Below are positions 1 to 8,691 of a stretch of 64,000 nt of DNA, in pieces. Under the pieces are notes generated by a model. It saw only the letters and a list, made by a program, of their open reading frames with translations. It did not search any database and was not told the DNA's origin. Every line of letters begins with the position of its first letter. Positions within the stretch are counted from its first letter, which is position 1. The position numbers were made by a program, and so were the translations under genes. The DNA comes from an uncultured Eubacteriales bacterium (GTDB taxonomy: Bacteria; Bacillota; Clostridia; Oscillospirales; UBA644). Location of the stretch: the NCBI GenBank assembly GCA_934454405.1, contig CAKSFN010000007.1:1-64000 (forward strand), in the 5' to 3' direction.

Positions 1-354
1 GACGCAAACGGAGAGCCGCGGCGTCGTCCCTTCAAGCGCGCCAAAAACAAGTATCTCCGCACAAAAGTGCGGAGATATTTGTTTTGGCATATCGAGGGGA
101 CTCGAACCCTGAGAGGGCAAAATGCGTAAAGAAAACAATCCGGTGGATTGTTTTCAGCATTTTGATCCGAGCATAATATGCGAGGAGGTGGCGACGCAAA
201 CGGAGAGCCGCGGCGTCGTCCCTTCAAGCGCGCCAAAAACAAGTATCTCCGCACAAAAGTGCGGAGATATTTGTTTTGGCATATCGAGGGGACTCGAACC
301 CTGAGAGGGCAAAATGCGTAAAGGAAACAATCCGGTGGATTGTTTTCAGCATTT
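1..354. repeat. Tandem 192-bp non-coding repeat with tRNA-tail-like segment and hairpins (two copies)
   Basis: Positions 1-192 and 193-354 are nearly identical; the only difference I see is one base near position 132/324, and the match stops at 354. Each copy holds a long inverted repeat (40-62 pairing with 67-88 in copy 1; 232-280 in copy 2) with an AAAA loop, a minus-strand sequence resembling the T-arm and 3' end of a tRNA (85-109 and 277-301, GGTTCGAGTCC then ...GCCA), and a second hairpin (119-163 in copy 1). No complete tRNA can be folded here. The short open frames crossing it show no coding signs. The window starts inside the array, so more copies may lie upstream. Confidence 0.85.
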
Positions 355-436
355 CAAAGAGATCTGAACTTCGATACCTCATAACGCCGAACAGCGCGGT
401 TAATACAAAAGTAACCGTTAGTTCGTAAAAAAGCGA

Positions 437-465
437 TTGACAAAGCTATACGGATATAGTAAAAT
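437..465 (+). promoter_or_regulatory. Sigma-A-type promoter for the esterase gene
   Basis: TTGACA (437-442), 17-bp spacer, TAAAAT (460-465). It lies where a longer reading of the downstream frame would begin, which supports the start at 518. Confidence 0.8.
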
Positions 466-517
466 ATTTACATACAAGTATTTGGCATCATCATGGTTTT
501 TTTACCCCGGAGGCAAA

Positions 518-2467
518 ATGGCAAAGAATATTAAGAAAATCGTTTCGATCATTGCGTTAATATCCGTACTGCTCGGTTGTTTTACTCAAGTCGTCGGCGC
601 AGCAACATCGGAAGAAAAAGAACTGTACACACTAAACAAGGCATCGGCTGTTGATTGCGGAATTTCGCAGTTTTTGAGCGAAAAAAACGAGGTTCTCGGC
701 TCCTTTGCTCAGCTTCGTGAACCCGCCGACGCCGCTTCGGAATACGCAAGTATTCGTTTTATCTCTACCGTCGAAGCGCTTGAATGCGCCTGCGCGGGTT
801 TTGAAATCACCGTAAACGGAAAAACGCGTACCGTTGATTTGATTTACGCTTACGGCGAATTTCCGTTCGGAAAGGAGCTGCACAAAGCCTCCGAAATTTG
901 CGGGGATTCGGCATTTTTTATATCATACGTTCTGACCGGTATCCCGAAATCCGAATTTAACTCCGATATCGCCGTGCGTTCCTTCTTCCGCGATCACGAC
1001 GGAACCGTTCGCTACGGAAAAACCGAGAAGGGGAAGGCTTCCGATTTGTTCGGAAAAACGGTGACGCTTGTTTCTCCTCCCGACAGAACCGTCTACTATG
1101 TCGGGGCGAAGCTTGATCTTTCGGGCGCGAAAATAATGGATAACGGCTCGGGCAGAATAATCGACGTCGATGCGTCGATGACGCCGGACGCCGACCTCCT
1201 GACCGCCGGCGAAAAGACGGTAAAAATCAATTACAACGGCGCAGAAACGGATTTTTCCGTGACCGTTATCGAGAGGACCCGTGAGTTCAGCCTTAACGGT
1301 GTTTTCAATACTCACATGGTGCTTCAGCGTAACGCGAACACGCCTGTTTTCGGGCTCGGCTCGGACGGCGACGTTGTGACCGTTTCGTTCGGCTCGCAAA
1401 AGAAGAGCTGCGTCGTCGAAAACGGAAAATGGCAGATCTCGCTTGATCCCATGGAGGCAAACGCGGAATCGCAGACGCTTTCCGTCGAATCTGCGGCCGA
1501 AAATATCGAAATAATATGCGAAGATGTTCTTGTCGGCGACGTATGGCTTTGCTCGGGACAGTCGAATATGTTCCTTCGAGTCGGAGATCTCGACCCCTAT
1601 GCGTATGAAAACGACCCCTACGGCGATGACGGAATAATTGAGGACTGCTATATTGTCGAACGGTATTATGAGGCGTTTCACGAAAGCGCAAACAACAGTC
1701 TTGTCCGTTCCTGCTGGCAGTGGCCGGGACACGAAAACGTGAAGTCCGAGCATACGTCGGCAACGCCTTATGACGATATTCTGTCCCGAATGGATTGGGT
1801 GGCATGTGACAACGGCAATCCCGAGCTTCTTGATCTCCAAAGCGCGTATGCCGTGAGTTTTGCGCTGAATATTCAAAAAGAGATCGGAGTTCCCGTCGGA
1901 GTTGTATGCAGCGCTCAGGGAGGAACGACCATAAAAGAATGGCTGCCCATCGACGGTTCCGAGACTTCAGGAATCGAATATTATATGGACGGGTCAAACT
2001 ACAAGGGCAACTATTACAATACGATGATAGCGCCAATGATGCCTTTTGCTTTTAAGGGTATTCTTTGGTGGCAGGGAGAGTCGGACGCGCTCAAATACGG
2101 CTATCCCGAGTTCAGCACTTTCGACTTTACGCCCGAAAATGACAGATACGGCGAACATCTTGAAAAACTTGTCAATACTTACAGAGAAGGCTTCACTTCA
2201 TGCGTGGACGGCTCCATGCCCTTTATCCAGTCGGGGCTGGTATATTGCAGCGTGTCTGGTATCGAAAATTTGCGCACCGCATGGGCAACCTTCAAAAAAA
2301 GGCAGCTTTCGGGCAAATACACGGAAAATATACCCGAGGCATATACCACTAATCTGTGGAAATACTATGTATTCGGGCAGAAAGACAACGTTCACTCTCC
2401 GAGAAAATGGGAGTGCGGAGAAGCTTCCGCAAAAACGGCGTTGACGTATATATACGGAAATAAATAA
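518..2467 (+). CDS. Secreted sialate O-acetylesterase-like SGNH esterase
   Basis: A 649-aa exported protein predicted to remove acetyl groups from sialic acid or other glycans outside the cell. The basic start (MAKNIKK) is followed by a hydrophobic stretch ending in LLGC (Cys21), a possible lipobox; an ordinary signal cleavage after VVGA is the alternative. Residues ~30-260 are an unrecognised N-terminal part. From ~265 (FNTHMVLQR) the protein follows the sialate O-acetylesterase family: GQSNM with catalytic Ser349, WWQGESD further on, and DNVHSP near the end giving Asp623/His626 for the triad. The ATG at 518 has CGGAGG at proper spacing; an earlier TTG in frame is itself the promoter -35 box. 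The natural substrate is unknown. Fifty bases separate it from deoC. Confidence 0.8.
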   Translation: MAKNIKKIVSIIALISVLLGCFTQVVGAATSEEKELYTLNKASAVDCGISQFLSEKNEVLGSFAQLREPADAASEYASIRFISTVEALECACAGFEITVNGKTRTVDLIYAYGEFPFGKELHKASEICGDSAFFISYVLTGIPKSEFNSDIAVRSFFRDHDGTVRYGKTEKGKASDLFGKTVTLVSPPDRTVYYVGAKLDLSGAKIMDNGSGRIIDVDASMTPDADLLTAGEKTVKINYNGAETDFSVTVIERTREFSLNGVFNTHMVLQRNANTPVFGLGSDGDVVTVSFGSQKKSCVVENGKWQISLDPMEANAESQTLSVESAAENIEIICEDVLVGDVWLCSGQSNMFLRVGDLDPYAYENDPYGDDGIIEDCYIVERYYEAFHESANNSLVRSCWQWPGHENVKSEHTSATPYDDILSRMDWVACDNGNPELLDLQSAYAVSFALNIQKEIGVPVGVVCSAQGGTTIKEWLPIDGSETSGIEYYMDGSNYKGNYYNTMIAPMMPFAFKGILWWQGESDALKYGYPEFSTFDFTPENDRYGEHLEKLVNTYREGFTSCVDGSMPFIQSGLVYCSVSGIENLRTAWATFKKRQLSGKYTENIPEAYTTNLWKYYVFGQKDNVHSPRKWECGEASAKTALTYIYGNK

Positions 2468-2517
2468 GTTGCGGAGGAACTGTCTTCCGTAAATAAAAAT
2501 ATCAGGAGGAAAGTTTT

Positions 2518-3189
2518 ATGGACATCAAAGAAATTCTTTCAAAGGTTGACCACACTATCCTTGCCCCCGATGCAACATGGGAACAGGTTAAGCAGGTTTG
2601 CGACGATGCGATAAAGTATCATACCGCGTCTGTCTGCATATCGCCGCGATTCGTCAAACAGGCTAAGGAATACGTCGGCGATAAGATGAAGATCTGCACC
2701 GTTATCTCTTTCCCGAAGGGCGACGACCCTCTCGAGGAAAAAATCAAAGAGACAGATCAGGCGGTCAAGGACGGCGCTGACGAGCTTGATATGGTTATCA
2801 ACGTCGGACTTCTGAAGGCGAAGAAGTATGATGAGGTCAAGAATGAGATCGATGAAGTTGAAGCCGCTTGCAGAGGCAGACTTTTGAAGGTCATCATCGA
2901 GACCTGCCTTCTCACCGACGACGAGATCGTTAAAATGTGTCACATAGTGTCCGACACAAAAGCCGCTTATATCAAAACCTCTACCGGTTTTTCGACGGGC
3001 GGCGCCACCCCCGAGGCGGTAAAACTTATGGTTGAAAACGTGGGACCTTATACAAAAGTAAAGGCTTCAGGCGGTATAAAGACGCTTGAAGACGCCGAAA
3101 TGTATATCAAGCTCGGCGCTTCCCGTCTCGGAACTTCAAAAGTTGTTGCCATCGTAAAACAGCAGGAGGCAGAGGCGAAGAAAAAATGA
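2518..3189 (+). CDS. deoC: Deoxyribose-phosphate aldolase
   Basis: Cleaves 2-deoxyribose 5-phosphate to glyceraldehyde 3-phosphate and acetaldehyde, the last step of deoxynucleoside breakdown in the cytoplasm. The 223-aa length is normal. The Schiff-base lysine is Lys153 in YIKTSTGFSTGG, with Lys182 in VKASGGIKT as the second active-site lysine and Asp91 in ELDMVIN. AGGAGG lies 8 bases before the ATG. Its stop overlaps the start of deoB (ATGA), so the two are translationally coupled, matching their consecutive roles in deoxyribose salvage. Confidence 0.96.
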   Translation: MDIKEILSKVDHTILAPDATWEQVKQVCDDAIKYHTASVCISPRFVKQAKEYVGDKMKICTVISFPKGDDPLEEKIKETDQAVKDGADELDMVINVGLLKAKKYDEVKNEIDEVEAACRGRLLKVIIETCLLTDDEIVKMCHIVSDTKAAYIKTSTGFSTGGATPEAVKLMVENVGPYTKVKASGGIKTLEDAEMYIKLGASRLGTSKVVAIVKQQEAEAKKK

Positions 3190-4349
3190 AGAGAGTATTT
3201 TTGATCGTTCTTGACAGTGTCGGCGCGGGTTATCTGCCCGATGCGGCTTCTTTCGGAGACGAGGGCGCAAATACTCTTAAAACGGTCTCCGCTTCGCCGT
3301 TTTTCAAAGCGGATAATATGCGTTCCCTCGGTCTCGGCAATATCGACGGACTTGATTTTCTCTTTCCCGTCGATCAACCGCTCGGCGCATACGGAAAAAT
3401 CGCCGAAGCGTCTGCGGGAAAGGACACCACGATAGGACATTGGGAGATCGCAGGCGTTATATCAAAAACGCCTCTGCCGACCTATCCGAACGGATTTCCG
3501 CCCGAGATTATCGATGCGTTTTCGAGGCAGACGGGAAGGGGAGTTCTGTGCAACAAACCGTATTCCGGAACGGAAGTTATAAAGGATTACGGCGAAGAAC
3601 ATCTTAAAACCGGGTCGCTGATAGTGTATACTTCGGCGGACAGCGTTTTTCAGATCGCCGCGCATGAAGATCTCGTGCCGCCCGAAAAGCTTTATGAATA
3701 CTGCCGTATCGCCAGGAAGATACTGACGGGAAAACACGGCGTGGGTCGGGTTATCGCCCGCCCGTTCATCGGAAAACCGGGCGCTTTTACGCGCACCGCG
3801 AACCGTCACGATTTTTCGATGGATCCTCCTGCTCCGACCTTGCTTGACGCGATATCAAACGCAGGCAAGGATGTTATCGCGGTGGGAAAAATAACCGATA
3901 TATTCAATAAAAAAGGCATTACGGAAAGCATTTTCACTCACGGCAACGCCGAGGGTATGAATGTAACTCTTGATGTGGGCGATCGCGTGTTTGACGGGCT
4001 TTGCTTTGTCAATCTTGTTGATTTTGATATGCTTTACGGACATCGAAACGACATCGACGGCTATGTAAAAGCGTTGACGGCATTTGACGAATGGCTGCCG
4101 TCGTTTTTGCCGAAGCTCGGCGACGAGGATATGCTCTTTATAACCGCGGATCACGGCTGTGACCCCGGCTATCCCACGACGGATCACACCCGCGAGTATA
4201 TTCCTCTTCTCGTTTACGGCAAACGTGTTGAACCCGTCAATCTGGGCGTCGGCTCGACCTATTCTTCGATAGCGGCGACGATAAGCGAGTATCTCGGCGT
4301 GGAATTCAAAACCTCAGGGAAAAGCTTCCTGCCGAAGATAGAAAAATAG
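3186..4349 (+). CDS. deoB: Phosphopentomutase
   Basis: Interconverts (deoxy)ribose 1-phosphate and 5-phosphate, feeding DeoC. The 387-aa length fits the bacterial metalloenzyme of the alkaline-phosphatase superfamily. Metal-ligand motifs are visible at the N terminus (VLDSVGAGYLPDA) and in the C-terminal part (TADHGCDPGYPTTDHTREY); the nucleophile threonine is in the KDTTIGHWE stretch. It starts inside the deoC stop codon. A clear intrinsic terminator follows, ending this transcription unit. Confidence 0.96.
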   Translation: MKRVFLIVLDSVGAGYLPDAASFGDEGANTLKTVSASPFFKADNMRSLGLGNIDGLDFLFPVDQPLGAYGKIAEASAGKDTTIGHWEIAGVISKTPLPTYPNGFPPEIIDAFSRQTGRGVLCNKPYSGTEVIKDYGEEHLKTGSLIVYTSADSVFQIAAHEDLVPPEKLYEYCRIARKILTGKHGVGRVIARPFIGKPGAFTRTANRHDFSMDPPAPTLLDAISNAGKDVIAVGKITDIFNKKGITESIFTHGNAEGMNVTLDVGDRVFDGLCFVNLVDFDMLYGHRNDIDGYVKALTAFDEWLPSFLPKLGDEDMLFITADHGCDPGYPTTDHTREYIPLLVYGKRVEPVNLGVGSTYSSIAATISEYLGVEFKTSGKSFLPKIEK

Positions 4350-4359
4350 TATTTCGGAA

Positions 4360-4400
4360 CAGGAGAAAGGGCGTTTCGGCGCTGCTTTCTCCTGCTTTTA
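4360..4400 (+). terminator. Intrinsic terminator after deoB
   Basis: Perfect 10-bp stem CAGGAGAAAG (4360-4369) / CTTTCTCCTG (4385-4394) followed by CTTTTATG. Confidence 0.75.
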
Positions 4401-4452
4401 TGTCGCAAAAACCGAAAAAAATGTAAAATATTGAGTTTTTTTCGGTATGCGC

Positions 4453-4481
4453 TTGAAAAATGCTTATTATTATGATATAAT
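4453..4481 (+). promoter_or_regulatory. rpsB: Promoter of rpsB-tsf
   Basis: TTGAAA (4453-4458), 17-bp spacer, perfect TATAAT (4476-4481). Transcription would start near 4488. Confidence 0.88.
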
Positions 4482-4487
4482 AACCAA

Positions 4488-4605
4488 GTCCGTGACCTCA
4501 CGGATAAATAATAACACACATCCTGCGCGCTTTCGGGCAGGTGCGGCTGATTTCTGCCGTCCCCGTAAGGCAGGGTGGAGGAAAAAACCTCAGGAGGAAA
4601 GTATC
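4488..4605 (+). promoter_or_regulatory. Structured 5' leader of rpsB
   Basis: About 118 bases between the predicted transcription start and the rpsB ATG, with two small inverted repeats: CCTGC/GCAGG (4522-4541) and CTGCC/GGCAG (4554-4573). A long folded leader before an S2 gene suggests autogenous control by S2. That is inference; I do not match it to a named leader family. Confidence 0.45.
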
Positions 4606-5337
4606 ATGGCAGTAGTTTCAATGAAACAGTTGCTTGAAGCAGGTGTTCACTTCGGACACCAGACCAGAAGATGGAATCCCAAAATGGCGGAATACATCTT
4701 CACCGAAAGAAACGGTATTTACATTATCGACCTTCAGAAGACCGTTAAAAAGGTTGAAGAGGCGTATATGTTCATCCGTGATGTTGCTGAAGCAGGCGAC
4801 AGCGTTCTTTTTGTAGGAACGAAGAAGCAGGCACAGGAATCCATTAAGGAAGAAGCCGAAAGAGTGGGAATGTATTATGTTAATTCCCGTTGGCTCGGCG
4901 GTATGCTGACAAACTTCGCAACGATAAAGACGCGTATCGAGCGTCTTGCGCAGCTTCGCAAAATGGAAGAGGACGGCACCTTTAATCTTCTTCCCAAGAA
5001 AGAAGTCGTAAAGCTCAACCTTGAAATCGAGAAACTCGAAAAATACCTCGGCGGTATCAAGGAAATGAAGAAACTTCCCGGCGCTCTTTTCATCGTTGAC
5101 CCGAGAAAAGAAAGAAACGCCGTTGCGGAAGCGAGAAAACTTCATATTCCCATCGTCGCTATTGTTGATACCAACTGCGACCCCGACGAAATCGACTATG
5201 TCATCCCCGGCAACGACGACGCCATCCGCGCCGTTAAGCTTATCGCCGGCATTATGGCAAATGCTATTCTCGAGGGTAAACAGGGCGAACAGTTCGACGC
5301 TCCCGCAAAGGAAGACGCCGAAGCTGACGCCGAATAA
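4606..5337 (+). CDS. rpsB: 30S ribosomal protein S2
   Basis: Structural protein of the small ribosomal subunit, 243 aa. The N terminus MAVVSMKQLLEAGVHFGHQTRRWNPKM is typical, as are VLFVGTKKQAQ, the SRWLGGMLTNF signature and PIVAIVDTNCDPDEIDYVIPGNDDA. The ATG at 4606 follows AGGAGG; an in-frame ATG at 4447 lies upstream of the promoter -35 box and cannot be used. The C terminus ends in a short acidic tail (EDAEADAE). The gene is followed 21 bases later by tsf, the classical pairing. Confidence 0.97.
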   Translation: MAVVSMKQLLEAGVHFGHQTRRWNPKMAEYIFTERNGIYIIDLQKTVKKVEEAYMFIRDVAEAGDSVLFVGTKKQAQESIKEEAERVGMYYVNSRWLGGMLTNFATIKTRIERLAQLRKMEEDGTFNLLPKKEVVKLNLEIEKLEKYLGGIKEMKKLPGALFIVDPRKERNAVAEARKLHIPIVAIVDTNCDPDEIDYVIPGNDDAIRAVKLIAGIMANAILEGKQGEQFDAPAKEDAEADAE

Positions 5338-5358
5338 TTTCAGGGAGGATTGAATATT

Positions 5359-6255
5359 ATGGCAGTTACTATTTCCGCCAAGCAGGTCAACGAACTCAGA
5401 CAGAGAACAGGCGTTGGTCTGATGAAGTGCAAAGAAGCTCTCGTAAAAACCGAGGGCGATATGGAAGAGGCCGTAACGCTTCTCCGCGAGCAGGGACTTG
5501 CGGCTGCTGACAAAAAGGCAAACAGAATCGCAGCCGAAGGCGCGATCGTTATATATACCGGTGCGGACGTTACCGCTATGGTTGAGGTTAACTCCGAGAC
5601 CGACTTCGTCGCGAAGAACGAGAAATTTATGACGTTCGCAAACACAATTGCAGAGGTTGTTGCGAAAGAAAATCCCGCCGACCTCGAAGCTCTTATGGCA
5701 TGCGCATACCCCGGTTTTGACGGCACCATCGAAGACAAGAGAAAAGAAATGATCCTTGTTATCGGCGAGAACATGAATGTCAGAAGATTTGTAAGAGTTG
5801 AAGGCTGTTGCGCTTCATATATTCACGACCACGGTAAGATCGGCGTTGTTGTTAAGTTCGATAAAGAGTTTGACGCGGATTGCGGCAAAAAGGTTGCCAT
5901 GCAGGTTGCTTCGATGAGCCCGAGATTCGTAGACAGAACGCAGGTTCCTGCCGCCGAACTCGAACATGAGACCGAGATAATTGTCGCTCAGATCAAGAAT
6001 GACCCGAAAAACGCGAAAAAACCCGAAAACATCATCAGAGACAAAATGGTTCCCGGCAAACTTGAGAAGTTCTTCGGCGAAGCGTGCCTCGTTGATCAGG
6101 AATTCTTTATTGACGACAGTCTTAAAGTAGGTCAGTTTGTTGCTTCCAAGGGCGATGCGAAAATCGTTGATTTCGTTCGCTACGAAAGAGGCGAAGGTAT
6201 GCAGAAGAGAGAAGACGATTTCGCAGCCGAAGTTGCGAAAATGACTTCTAAATAA
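5359..6255 (+). CDS. tsf: Translation elongation factor Ts
   Basis: Guanine-nucleotide exchange factor for EF-Tu, 298 aa. The N-terminal UBA-like domain is clear (VNELRQRTGVGLMKCKEAL), followed by the TDFVAKN motif of the core. The ATG at 5359 has GGGAGG 10 bases upstream; an in-frame TTG at 5350 is too close to that site. It is co-transcribed with rpsB and followed by a strong terminator. Confidence 0.97.
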   Translation: MAVTISAKQVNELRQRTGVGLMKCKEALVKTEGDMEEAVTLLREQGLAAADKKANRIAAEGAIVIYTGADVTAMVEVNSETDFVAKNEKFMTFANTIAEVVAKENPADLEALMACAYPGFDGTIEDKRKEMILVIGENMNVRRFVRVEGCCASYIHDHGKIGVVVKFDKEFDADCGKKVAMQVASMSPRFVDRTQVPAAELEHETEIIVAQIKNDPKNAKKPENIIRDKMVPGKLEKFFGEACLVDQEFFIDDSLKVGQFVASKGDAKIVDFVRYERGEGMQKREDDFAAEVAKMTSK

Positions 6256-6285
6256 TTTTTCCGTAAACGGAATATCAGGACAATG

Positions 6286-6317
6286 AAGTCCCATGTCGGA
6301 AACGGCGTGGGACTTTT
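6286..6317 (+). terminator. Intrinsic terminator after tsf
   Basis: AAGTCCCATG / CGTGGGACTT stem (one mismatch) ending in TTTTT. Confidence 0.8.
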
Positions 6318-6333
6318 TGCATAAGGAATAAAA

Positions 6334-7146
6334 ATGTTTAATTGTCAAGGAAAAATAATTGATACCCATACGCACGTTTATCCCGAAAAAATCGCGGCGA
6401 AAGCGACAGCGGCAATCGGCTCGTTTTACGATTATTCGATGAGCAGCGTCGGCACTGTTGAAGTTTTGAAAGAGAGAATGAAAACGGCGGGCGTTTGCAA
6501 GTCGTTTATTCTGAGCGTTGCAACTGTTCCGAAGCAGGTTCGCGGAATTAACGATTTTCTGATAACGACAGTCAAAGACAATCCGGATCTGTTCATTCCC
6601 TTCGGAACGGTTCATCTTGATATGGAAAACATCACGGAAGAACTTGAGTATATTCGGAACAACGGTATTTGCGGATTGAAGTTTCACCCCGATTTTCAAA
6701 AGTTTGCGGTAGACGATCCTCGTATGGATGTTGTATATGAATATGCGCAGGCGTATAAAATGCCCGTTATTTTCCATGCGGGAGATAAGAGGTATCATTA
6801 CTCCAATCCGCCGCAGCTTCGGAAGGTGATAGAACGCTTTCCCGACTTGATCGCGGTTGCCGCGCACTTCGGCGGTTACGGCGAATGGGATGCCGCCTTC
6901 GAATACCTTTGCGGCACTGATTTTTATTTTGATACTTCCAGCACTCTCGGTATGATGTCGGATTTTTCTGTTCCGAAAAAGATACTTTCGAAACATGATG
7001 TGAACAGGATTCTGTTTGCGTCGGATTTCCCGATGTGGACTCCCGAATTTGAGCTGACAAATATCGAAAAACTCGGTCTTTCGCAGGACTTGACGGAGAA
7101 GATACTCTATAAAAATGCATTAAATCTCCTTTCTCGTGTCAAATAG
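6334..7146 (+). CDS. Amidohydrolase-family metal-dependent hydrolase
   Basis: A 270-aa TIM-barrel hydrolase of the amidohydrolase (Amidohydro_2) type. Metal-binding signatures are IDTHTHVYPEK at residues ~10-20, LKFHPDF near 110, IFHAGD near 150, AHFGG near 180 and the late aspartate in FASDFPMW. The nearest characterised relatives are decarboxylases and hydrolases of small carboxylic acids, but the substrate cannot be read from the sequence. The ribosome site is weak (AAGGAAT). No promoter is evident between the tsf terminator and the ATG, so it may depend on read-through. A terminator follows. Confidence 0.8.
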   Translation: MFNCQGKIIDTHTHVYPEKIAAKATAAIGSFYDYSMSSVGTVEVLKERMKTAGVCKSFILSVATVPKQVRGINDFLITTVKDNPDLFIPFGTVHLDMENITEELEYIRNNGICGLKFHPDFQKFAVDDPRMDVVYEYAQAYKMPVIFHAGDKRYHYSNPPQLRKVIERFPDLIAVAAHFGGYGEWDAAFEYLCGTDFYFDTSSTLGMMSDFSVPKKILSKHDVNRILFASDFPMWTPEFELTNIEKLGLSQDLTEKILYKNALNLLSRVK

Positions 7147-7187
7147 TCATTTTTCGCGCTTAAAATCAGACAATATTTTTCTTTTAT

Positions 7188-7230
7188 GAGTGGTAGAATA
7201 TTTATGTAGTATTCTGCCGCTCATTTTTGT
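7188..7230 (+). terminator. Intrinsic terminator after the amidohydrolase gene
   Basis: 13-bp stem (7188-7200 with 7210-7222, two G-T pairs) followed by ATTTTTGTTT. Confidence 0.75.
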
Positions 7231-7247
7231 TTACGGAGATGAAAAAT

Positions 7248-8198
7248 ATGGGAAGAAAAAACCTGATAACACAGATCATGCTCGTTCTTGTCGTTGTGGG
7301 ACTGTATGTTCTGAGCGGATTTCTTTGTTCGGGAAGCGCCGACGCGGACAAACTTGAAACGGGGAAAAAGCCGCAAACGGAAATTCGTCAACCGCCAATT
7401 CAACAAAGTTCAACCTCAAACATCGCCGCGAAAGAGGAGCCTCTTGTTTATGCTTTTTCAAGGCTCGAAGCTCAGGACGTTGACCCTGACAGGACCTGTC
7501 CGAGGGACAAGTATTCTCTGCCGGTTCCGTCAAGCGGACGTTCGGAGGAGTTTTCCGCTCTGGTTTCGCCCGTAACACAAAAGCAGTCTATGCGCGATTT
7601 TGACGATGCGGTGTTTATCGGTGATTCGGTCACTCTCGGTCTGCAGAAATTCGTGACCGAGAAAAGACAGACAGACACCGATTTTCTCGGCAAGGCTAAG
7701 TTTATAAGCGTCGGGAGTTACGGAACCGCAACCGCCGTTGCTCCGGGAGGTGAGGGAAGCATTCACAGATATTTTAACGGCGTCAGAACACCTCCGCAGG
7801 AGATATGCGCGTCTTACGGCGCGAAAAAAGTATATATCTGTCTCGGTCTTAACGATGTGGGGCAGTATTCGGTTGACGAATATATCGCGAACTGCAAAAC
7901 GCTTATAGAAAATATCAGAAAGGCAATTCCCGATGTGAAGATAGCGATTCAGACCATAACCCCCATTACTCTCTACGGTGAAAAGCAGGTTCTGTATAAT
8001 GCGAAAATCGACAAGTACAATGAAAGTCTTGCTCGTTTTGCGAAAGACGAGAACTGTGCATTTCTTGATGTTGCGGACGTGTTAAAGGACGAAGCCGGCT
8101 ATCTGGCTTCTTCTCTTTCAAGCGACGACTATTGCCATCTTATGCCCGAGGCGTATGAACGGTGGATAGATTATTTGTTGTATCACGGGGTGAAATGA
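7248..8198 (+). CDS. Membrane-anchored SGNH/GDSL hydrolase
   Basis: A 316-aa esterase-type hydrolase carried by an N-terminal hydrophobic segment (residues ~6-27, IMLVLVVVGLYVLSGFLC), so it probably acts outside the membrane. The SGNH domain spans ~120-316: GDSV (Ser127), the GLNDVG block and DDYCHLM supplying Asp294/His297. The linker 30-110 is low in conserved features. The ATG at 7248 has GGAG 9 bases upstream. Its stop overlaps the start of the next gene, a DUF4358 lipoprotein. Known relatives with this pairing are implied in cell-wall or glycan acyl turnover; the substrate here is unknown. Confidence 0.8.
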   Translation: MGRKNLITQIMLVLVVVGLYVLSGFLCSGSADADKLETGKKPQTEIRQPPIQQSSTSNIAAKEEPLVYAFSRLEAQDVDPDRTCPRDKYSLPVPSSGRSEEFSALVSPVTQKQSMRDFDDAVFIGDSVTLGLQKFVTEKRQTDTDFLGKAKFISVGSYGTATAVAPGGEGSIHRYFNGVRTPPQEICASYGAKKVYICLGLNDVGQYSVDEYIANCKTLIENIRKAIPDVKIAIQTITPITLYGEKQVLYNAKIDKYNESLARFAKDENCAFLDVADVLKDEAGYLASSLSSDDYCHLMPEAYERWIDYLLYHGVK

Positions 8199-8641
8199 TG
8201 AAAAAAGTTCTGATTGTGGTATTCTGCTCTTTAATGCTTTGCGGTTGCTCAAATTCTGGGAAAAACGTGAGTTTGACGGCTATGAGCGACGATGTCGTTA
8301 CTCTTTCCGTCGGACTTGTGCAGGTTCCTAAAAGCGAGATTCCGTCATATTTCAATTTGTCCGAGGCGGATTTCGAGAACTGCGCGGTTTTTGTCAGCCT
8401 GTCGGGAGAGAGGACGGACGAACTTGCCGTCTTCAAAGCGTATGACGAGGAAGGGCTTTCGAATATAGTTTCCGCCGTCAATTCTCATCTGCGCGAGCAG
8501 AGGGCGGCGTTTCGCGACTATGCGCCGTCGGAATTTGCGAAACTTGAAAAAACCGTTGTTCGAACAGACGGCCTGTATTGCTATTATTGCGTAAGCGAAG
8601 ACGCGGAGGTTAAGCAACTTTTGTCACGGTATTTTTCTTGA
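8195..8641 (+). CDS. DUF4358-type lipoprotein
   Basis: A 148-aa protein beginning MMKKVLIVVFCSLMLCGCSNS, a clear signal peptide with lipobox LCGC, so it is expected to be lipid-anchored on the outer face of the membrane. The remainder (ELAVFKAYDEEGLSNIVSAVNSHLREQ and YAPSEFAKLEKTVV) resembles DUF4358 proteins, which often sit beside GDSL esterases and O-acyltransferases; the function is unknown. It overlaps the preceding SGNH gene by ATGA, implying coupled translation. The start may be the first or second of two adjacent ATGs. The next gene's -35 box covers its stop codon. Confidence 0.7.
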   Translation: MMKKVLIVVFCSLMLCGCSNSGKNVSLTAMSDDVVTLSVGLVQVPKSEIPSYFNLSEADFENCAVFVSLSGERTDELAVFKAYDEEGLSNIVSAVNSHLREQRAAFRDYAPSEFAKLEKTVVRTDGLYCYYCVSEDAEVKQLLSRYFS

Positions 8642-8666
8642 CAAAAGCGTCGTTTTGTTGTATTAT
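8638..8666 (+). promoter_or_regulatory. Promoter for the 8692 esterase gene
   Basis: TTGACA (8638-8643), 17-bp spacer, TATTAT (8661-8666). The -35 box includes the stop codon of the upstream gene. Confidence 0.82.
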
Positions 8667-8691
8667 ATAGTGGTGAAACGGAGGCTTTGCC

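Noticed and set aside
85..190. Complete tRNA on the minus strand in the first repeat
   Set aside because: Only the T-arm and 3' end resemble a tRNA; no matching D-arm, anticodon arm or 5' acceptor strand could be placed.
122..304. 60-codon frame inside the first repeat array
   Set aside because: Covers non-coding repeat with a tRNA-like tail and hairpins; no ribosome site.
1..354. CRISPR array
   Set aside because: Only two direct repeats of ~190 bp without short spacers, and no cas genes.
437..517. Upstream extension of the esterase gene
   Set aside because: The extra codons overlap the -35 and -10 boxes and add no signal-peptide logic.
4447..4605. N-terminal extension of rpsB
   Set aside because: The early ATG lies before the promoter; S2 proteins begin at MAVVSMK.
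5815..6996. 393-codon minus-strand frame across tsf and the amidohydrolase
   Set aside because: Spans two real genes and a terminator in antisense; no coding features.
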